Shown here: positions 60,616-64,000 of the stretch, in pieces
Layout: the number at the start of each line of letters is the position of its first letter
How positions within the stretch are numbered: position 1 is the stretch's first letter
From: CAZYJR01 sp964647905
GTDB taxonomy: Bacteria > Desulfobacterota > DSM-4660 > Desulfatiglandales > HGW-15
Direction of reading: 5' to 3'
NCBI GenBank assembly: GCA_964647905.1
Contig: CAZYJR010000007.1
Location: 1-64,000 of the forward strand
Length of the DNA stretch: 64,000 bases
Notes under the pieces: model-generated
What the model was told of the DNA's origin: nothing
Database searches by the model: none
Seen by the model: the letters and a program-made list of their open reading frames with translations, nothing else
Made by a program: the position numbers and the translations under genes

Positions 60616-61602
60616 ATGGCAAAGAAGCTGAATGGCTGGAAAGCGGTAATGGTGATAGCGGCGCTGGGTTTATCACTGGCGCTGCCGGGCGGCGTCCTGG
60701 CGGAAGCGACTAAGATCAAGGCGGTGACCTTCCTGCCGCAGAACAATTGCTTTTGCGACGCGTTCTGGATGTTCAAAGACAAACTCGAAGAGGCGTCGGG
60801 AGGGAAGATCGAGATCGTTTACGCAGGCGGGCCCGAGGCGATTCCCTCCTTTGAGCAGATCGAGGCGGTCACCGCCGGTATGGTGGACATGGCCCTTCTT
60901 CCCGCGGCCTTCTACGTGCCGCAGCTCCCGGTGGTGGACGCGGTCAAGCTCTCCAAGCTGACCCCTTGGGAGGAAAGGGAAAAGGGCGTGTACGATTTCC
61001 TGAACCGGCTCCACCAGGAGAAGCTCAACGCCTACTACGTGGGACGGTTCACGCCGGGGCTCCCGTTCCACCTGTACACGAACAAGAAGATCGACAAGCC
61101 TGACCTTTCCGGCATGAAGATCCGCGTGACCCCGGTGTACAAACCCTTTGTCGAAGCCCTGGGCGGCGTTGCGGTGACAACATCCCCGGGCGAGGTCTAC
61201 ACCGCACTGGAGCGCGGGGTGGTGGACGGCTACGGCTGGCCCGCCACCAAGATTTCCGACTTCGGGTGGCACGAGGTCACTGACTATGTGATCGATCCAG
61301 GATTCTACCAGGTGGACGTGGGTATAGTCATGAACCTGAAGTTCTGGAACAAACTCCCCGAGGACCTCAAGGAGGTCATAAACAAGGTGGCAAAGGAGGT
61401 CGAGCACGATGCGGCCGAGCACTATGCCAGGCTTATCGAGGAGGAGCGGGAATTCATAACCTCCAAGGGGGTGGAAGTGATAGAGTTCACAGGGGAGGAT
61501 CACGGGCTCTACTTGAAGACCGCCTATCAGGCCGGGTGGAAGGAAGTCTTGAAAAGGAGCCCGGAGAACGGGGCCGAGATGCGGGAGCTTCTCGGGCAGT
61601 AA
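60616..61602 (+). CDS. dctP: TRAP transporter solute-binding protein DctP
   Basis: 328 residues with a signal peptide ending GGVLAEA. The mature part IKAVTFLPQNN, GMKIRVTPVYKPFVEALGGV, YTALERGVVDGYGWP is the DctP fold, with the carboxylate-binding Arg in KIRVTP. Captures an organic acid in the periplasm. It lies 111 bp behind the beta gene, so the ligand may be the complex's 2-oxoacid or its precursor (inference). Confidence 0.92.
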   Translation: MAKKLNGWKAVMVIAALGLSLALPGGVLAEATKIKAVTFLPQNNCFCDAFWMFKDKLEEASGGKIEIVYAGGPEAIPSFEQIEAVTAGMVDMALLPAAFYVPQLPVVDAVKLSKLTPWEEREKGVYDFLNRLHQEKLNAYYVGRFTPGLPFHLYTNKKIDKPDLSGMKIRVTPVYKPFVEALGGVAVTTSPGEVYTALERGVVDGYGWPATKISDFGWHEVTDYVIDPGFYQVDVGIVMNLKFWNKLPEDLKEVINKVAKEVEHDAAEHYARLIEEEREFITSKGVEVIEFTGEDHGLYLKTAYQAGWKEVLKRSPENGAEMRELLGQ

Positions 61603-61666
61603 AGGTGTCCGGGCGTAACGGGGGCGGTCCCATCCGCCCCCATTGTCCTTATGATGGAGCGGGATC

Positions 61667-62209
61667 ATGGGTACCGGGGACAAGTTGGAGAGCATGGCGG
61701 ATCGAGCCATCGACGGGATGGCTGTCCTGGCCGGATTGTCGATCCTCTTTGTGATGTTTTCCATCTGCTACGAGGTGGTGACGAGATACTTCCATCTCAA
61801 TACTCCGGCCTGGGTCACCGAGGTCACCGAGTATCTCCTTCTGTACATTACCTTTCTCGGGGCCCCTTGGGTCCTCAAAGAGGACGGTCACGTCCGGGTG
61901 GACATCATTCTGGGCAGGCTGCCCTGGAAGACCCAAAAGGCCTTTGACCTGGGTACCTCGCTGGTGGGGATGCTGATCTGCGCCGTACTGGTGTGGTACG
62001 GCACGAAGACCGCTTGGGAGCTCTATGAGCGGGGCATCCCGGTCATCAAGACCTTGGCTGTTCCGAAGTATTTATTGGTTGGAATCATACCTTTAGGTAG
62101 CCTTTTTTTGATCCTTGAGTTCATGCGGCGCGCGCGCAGCTTTTTTCGGGCCTTGGGCTCGGACGAGACCGAAGAGGAGCGAATCGCCCGGGAGCAGGAA
62201 GGACTGTAG
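61667..62209 (+). CDS. dctQ: TRAP transporter small permease DctQ
   Basis: 180 residues, four helices. TEYLLLYITFLGAPWVLKED and VRVDIILGRLPWKTQKAF are typical of DctQ. Joins DctM to form the Na+-driven uptake unit. 12 bp before dctM. Confidence 0.9.
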   Translation: MGTGDKLESMADRAIDGMAVLAGLSILFVMFSICYEVVTRYFHLNTPAWVTEVTEYLLLYITFLGAPWVLKEDGHVRVDIILGRLPWKTQKAFDLGTSLVGMLICAVLVWYGTKTAWELYERGIPVIKTLAVPKYLLVGIIPLGSLFLILEFMRRARSFFRALGSDETEEERIAREQEGL

Positions 62210-62221
62210 GGGGATCCGCAT

Positions 62222-63535
62222 ATGGAGTGGTGGCAGATTCTACTGATCTTCGTGGGCTTCCTCCTGTTGATGCTGGCTACCGGCATGCCGGTGGCCTTTT
62301 CGTTCCTGCTGATCAATATTGTCGGGGCGGTCACCGTGCTGGGGGGAGAGGTGGGTCTCCGACAGATGATGCTGAGCATCTACAGCGGGCTCACCAGCTT
62401 CACCCTGGCGCCCGTGCCCCTGTTCGTCTTCATGGGGGAGATCCTATTCCACTCCGGCATGGCAATACGTACTTTGGACGTACTGGACAAGTGGATGGGG
62501 AGGCTCCCCGGACGGTTGAGCCTTCTCACGGTCGCCGGGGGAACCATCTTTTCCAACCTGAGCGGCTCCACCATGGCCAACACCGCCATGCTGGGATCCC
62601 TCCTGGTGCCCAGCATGACCAGCCGCGGGTACCGCAAGCCCATGATCCTGGGCCCGATCTTGGGAACCGGCGGGATCGCCATGATCATCCCGCCGAGCGC
62701 CCTTGCCATTGTCCTGGGGACCCTGGCCCATCTTTCAATCGGCGAGCTGCTCCTGGCAGGGATCATACCTGGGCTGCTCATGGCGGTCCTCTATTTCTCA
62801 TACATAATCGGGCGGTGCAAGCTGGACCCCTCCCTCGCACCGGCATATGAAGTCGCCAAAGTGAGCCTGGCCGAAAAGGTGACGGACTTGATCAAGTACG
62901 TCCTGCCGCTTACAACCATCGTGTTCTTGGTGGTGGGCCTGATTTTCCTGGGAGTGGCGACCCCCACGGAAGCCGCAGCCATGGGAAGCGTCGGTTCTTT
63001 GGCCTTGGCCGCCTGCTACCGCTCACTCAACTTGCGTGTTCTGAAGCGCTCGGTACGAGGCGCCTTGAAGGTCACGGTGATGACCTTCATGATCATTGCC
63101 GGTTCCATCACCTTCAGCCAGCTCTTGGCGTTTACGGGCGCCACCCGGGGCATGGTGGAGTTCGTGGCCGAGCTGCCGCTGGCACCCATCCTCATCCTCA
63201 TATGCATGCAGCTGATCCTGATCCTGCTCGGAGCCTTCATGGAGCAGATATCCATGATGATGATCAGCGTGCCCATCTTCATGCCCGTGGTGCACACTCT
63301 GGGCTTTGATCCCATTTGGTTCGGGATCCTCATGCTCCTGAACCTGGAGATCGCCTTCACAACGCCTCCTTTCGGCCTCCTGCTGTTCGTAATGAAAGGG
63401 GTCGCCCCGGAAGACACCAAAATGGGCGATATCTACCGTGCGGCCCTTCCCTTCATCATCTGCGACCTCATCGCCATGGCCCTCATCATGGCCTTCCCTG
63501 CCATTACCCTGTGGCTGCCGGGGCTGATGCGCTGA
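62222..63535 (+). CDS. dctM: TRAP transporter large permease DctM
   Basis: 437 residues, about 12 helices. GMPVAFSFLLINIVG, FSNLSGSTMANTAMLGSLL, IIPPSALAIVLG and TPTEAAAMGSVGSL are DctM signatures; AFTTPPFGLLLFVMKGVAPE near the end. Transport pore using the sodium gradient. Confidence 0.93.
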   Translation: MEWWQILLIFVGFLLLMLATGMPVAFSFLLINIVGAVTVLGGEVGLRQMMLSIYSGLTSFTLAPVPLFVFMGEILFHSGMAIRTLDVLDKWMGRLPGRLSLLTVAGGTIFSNLSGSTMANTAMLGSLLVPSMTSRGYRKPMILGPILGTGGIAMIIPPSALAIVLGTLAHLSIGELLLAGIIPGLLMAVLYFSYIIGRCKLDPSLAPAYEVAKVSLAEKVTDLIKYVLPLTTIVFLVVGLIFLGVATPTEAAAMGSVGSLALAACYRSLNLRVLKRSVRGALKVTVMTFMIIAGSITFSQLLAFTGATRGMVEFVAELPLAPILILICMQLILILLGAFMEQISMMMISVPIFMPVVHTLGFDPIWFGILMLLNLEIAFTTPPFGLLLFVMKGVAPEDTKMGDIYRAALPFIICDLIAMALIMAFPAITLWLPGLMR

Positions 63536-63697
63536 CCTCGGGACTCAGCGCCGAGCGGCTCTCAAGAGGAGTGAATTCGGCGGGAGTTTATGGTAAAATC
63601 CCGGGTTGCCTTTGGAAGAAGCATCCCTGAACCGGCCGCCGGTCCCGCTCTCATTGTGGGGCGGCGAGGCGGCATTTCGCCACGAAAGGAGGGGGAC

Positions 63698-63970
63698 ATG
63701 AGCAGGATCGAGATCCGGAAGCCGAGCCAGGAAGACTTGGAGAGACGCGGGGTCAGGAGCTGGCCCGTATGGGAAAAGGAGGTCTCCAGGTTCGACTGGC
63801 ACTATGACGAGACAGAGGAATGCTACCTTTTGGAGGGCAGAGTCGTGGTCGAGACCGAGGACGGGGAGTCGGTCGAGTTCGGGAGAGGGGACTTCGTGAC
63901 CTTCCCGAAAGGGCTTTCATGCGTGTGGGATGTTAGGGAGCCGGTCAAGAAACACTACAGCTTCAGATAG
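63698..63970 (+). CDS. Small cupin-domain protein
   Basis: 90 residues from the ATG at 63698 (AAAGGAGGGGG). SWPVWEKEVSRFDWHYDETE, CYLLEGRVVVETEDGE, GDFVTFPKGLSCVWDV give the cupin barrel of the DUF861/cupin_3 group. Metal-binding residues are only partly kept. Last in the region; 162 bp behind dctM, perhaps the same operon. Function unknown. Confidence 0.8.
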   Translation: MSRIEIRKPSQEDLERRGVRSWPVWEKEVSRFDWHYDETEECYLLEGRVVVETEDGESVEFGRGDFVTFPKGLSCVWDVREPVKKHYSFR

Positions 63971-64000
63971 GGCGCCCTTGAGATAGGGTCGCTTTTGGAT

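Overview
The window comes from a GC-rich anaerobic bacterium, most likely of the Desulfobacterota (former Deltaproteobacteria). This is inferred from gene content: a seven-haem c-type cytochrome, a selenocysteine peroxiredoxin, a ferredoxin-type 2-oxoacid oxidoreductase, paired MinD/Mrp-like ATPases with ferredoxin inserts, a nickel ECF transporter and two TRAP/ABC uptake operons. No rRNA, tRNA or CRISPR array was found.

Layout. 0-2 kb: a 5'-truncated N-formylglutamate amidohydrolase and a complete IS1595-type insertion sequence with ~30-bp terminal inverted repeats. 2-5 kb: a GAF histidine kinase with an unusual cysteine cluster, a PH-like membrane protein and an exported isochorismatase/nicotinamidase. 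5.4-10.7 kb: a CopB-type ATPase followed by a sensor kinase, a small membrane protein, a 2Fe-2S ferredoxin, a cytochrome-b-like protein and a heptahaem cytochrome c, apparently one electron-transfer operon closed by a terminator. 11-14 kb: a peroxide-defence operon (Fur/PerR regulator, selenocysteine peroxiredoxin, catalase) on the minus strand, with its promoter and a Fur-family box. 14-17 kb: accessory genes (VapC-like toxin/antitoxin, degenerate nucleotidyltransferase with a small partner, GNAT).

17-27.3 kb: a nine-gene minus-strand histidine-utilisation operon (hutU, ftcD, fchA, hutI, then livK-H-M-G-F), with hutC divergent and a HutC-like operator lying on the promoter. No histidine ammonia-lyase gene is present. 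27.9-33.4 kb: IscU-like scaffold, a small Gly-rich CxxC protein, flavodoxin, and a Ni/Co ECF importer (Q-O-M-L-K). 33.6-36.5 kb: a second kinase carrying the same C-terminal cysteine pattern as the first, then thiol peroxidase. 36.9-43 kb: mixed housekeeping and unknown genes (lipoprotein, DUF2889, Fe-S reductase, MBL hydrolase, YjbQ, DUF364, 6-phosphogluconolactonase, ATP-grasp).

43-50.5 kb: a 2129-residue secreted RHS/YD-repeat protein. Its N-terminal region is built from three 244-residue tandem units, and its C-terminal tip is AT-rich and followed by a two-helix membrane protein that could be its immunity partner. 50.5-51.4 kb is non-coding and dense in hairpins and repeats. 51.4-54.6 kb: MATE transporter and two Mrp-like ATPases. 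55-64 kb: an autoregulated-looking operon made of a GntR regulator with a perfect 13-bp palindromic operator, five subunits matching the gene order of phenylglyoxylate dehydrogenase (padEFGHI), a DctPQM TRAP transporter and a cupin. It probably imports a 2-oxoacid and oxidatively decarboxylates it to an acyl-CoA.
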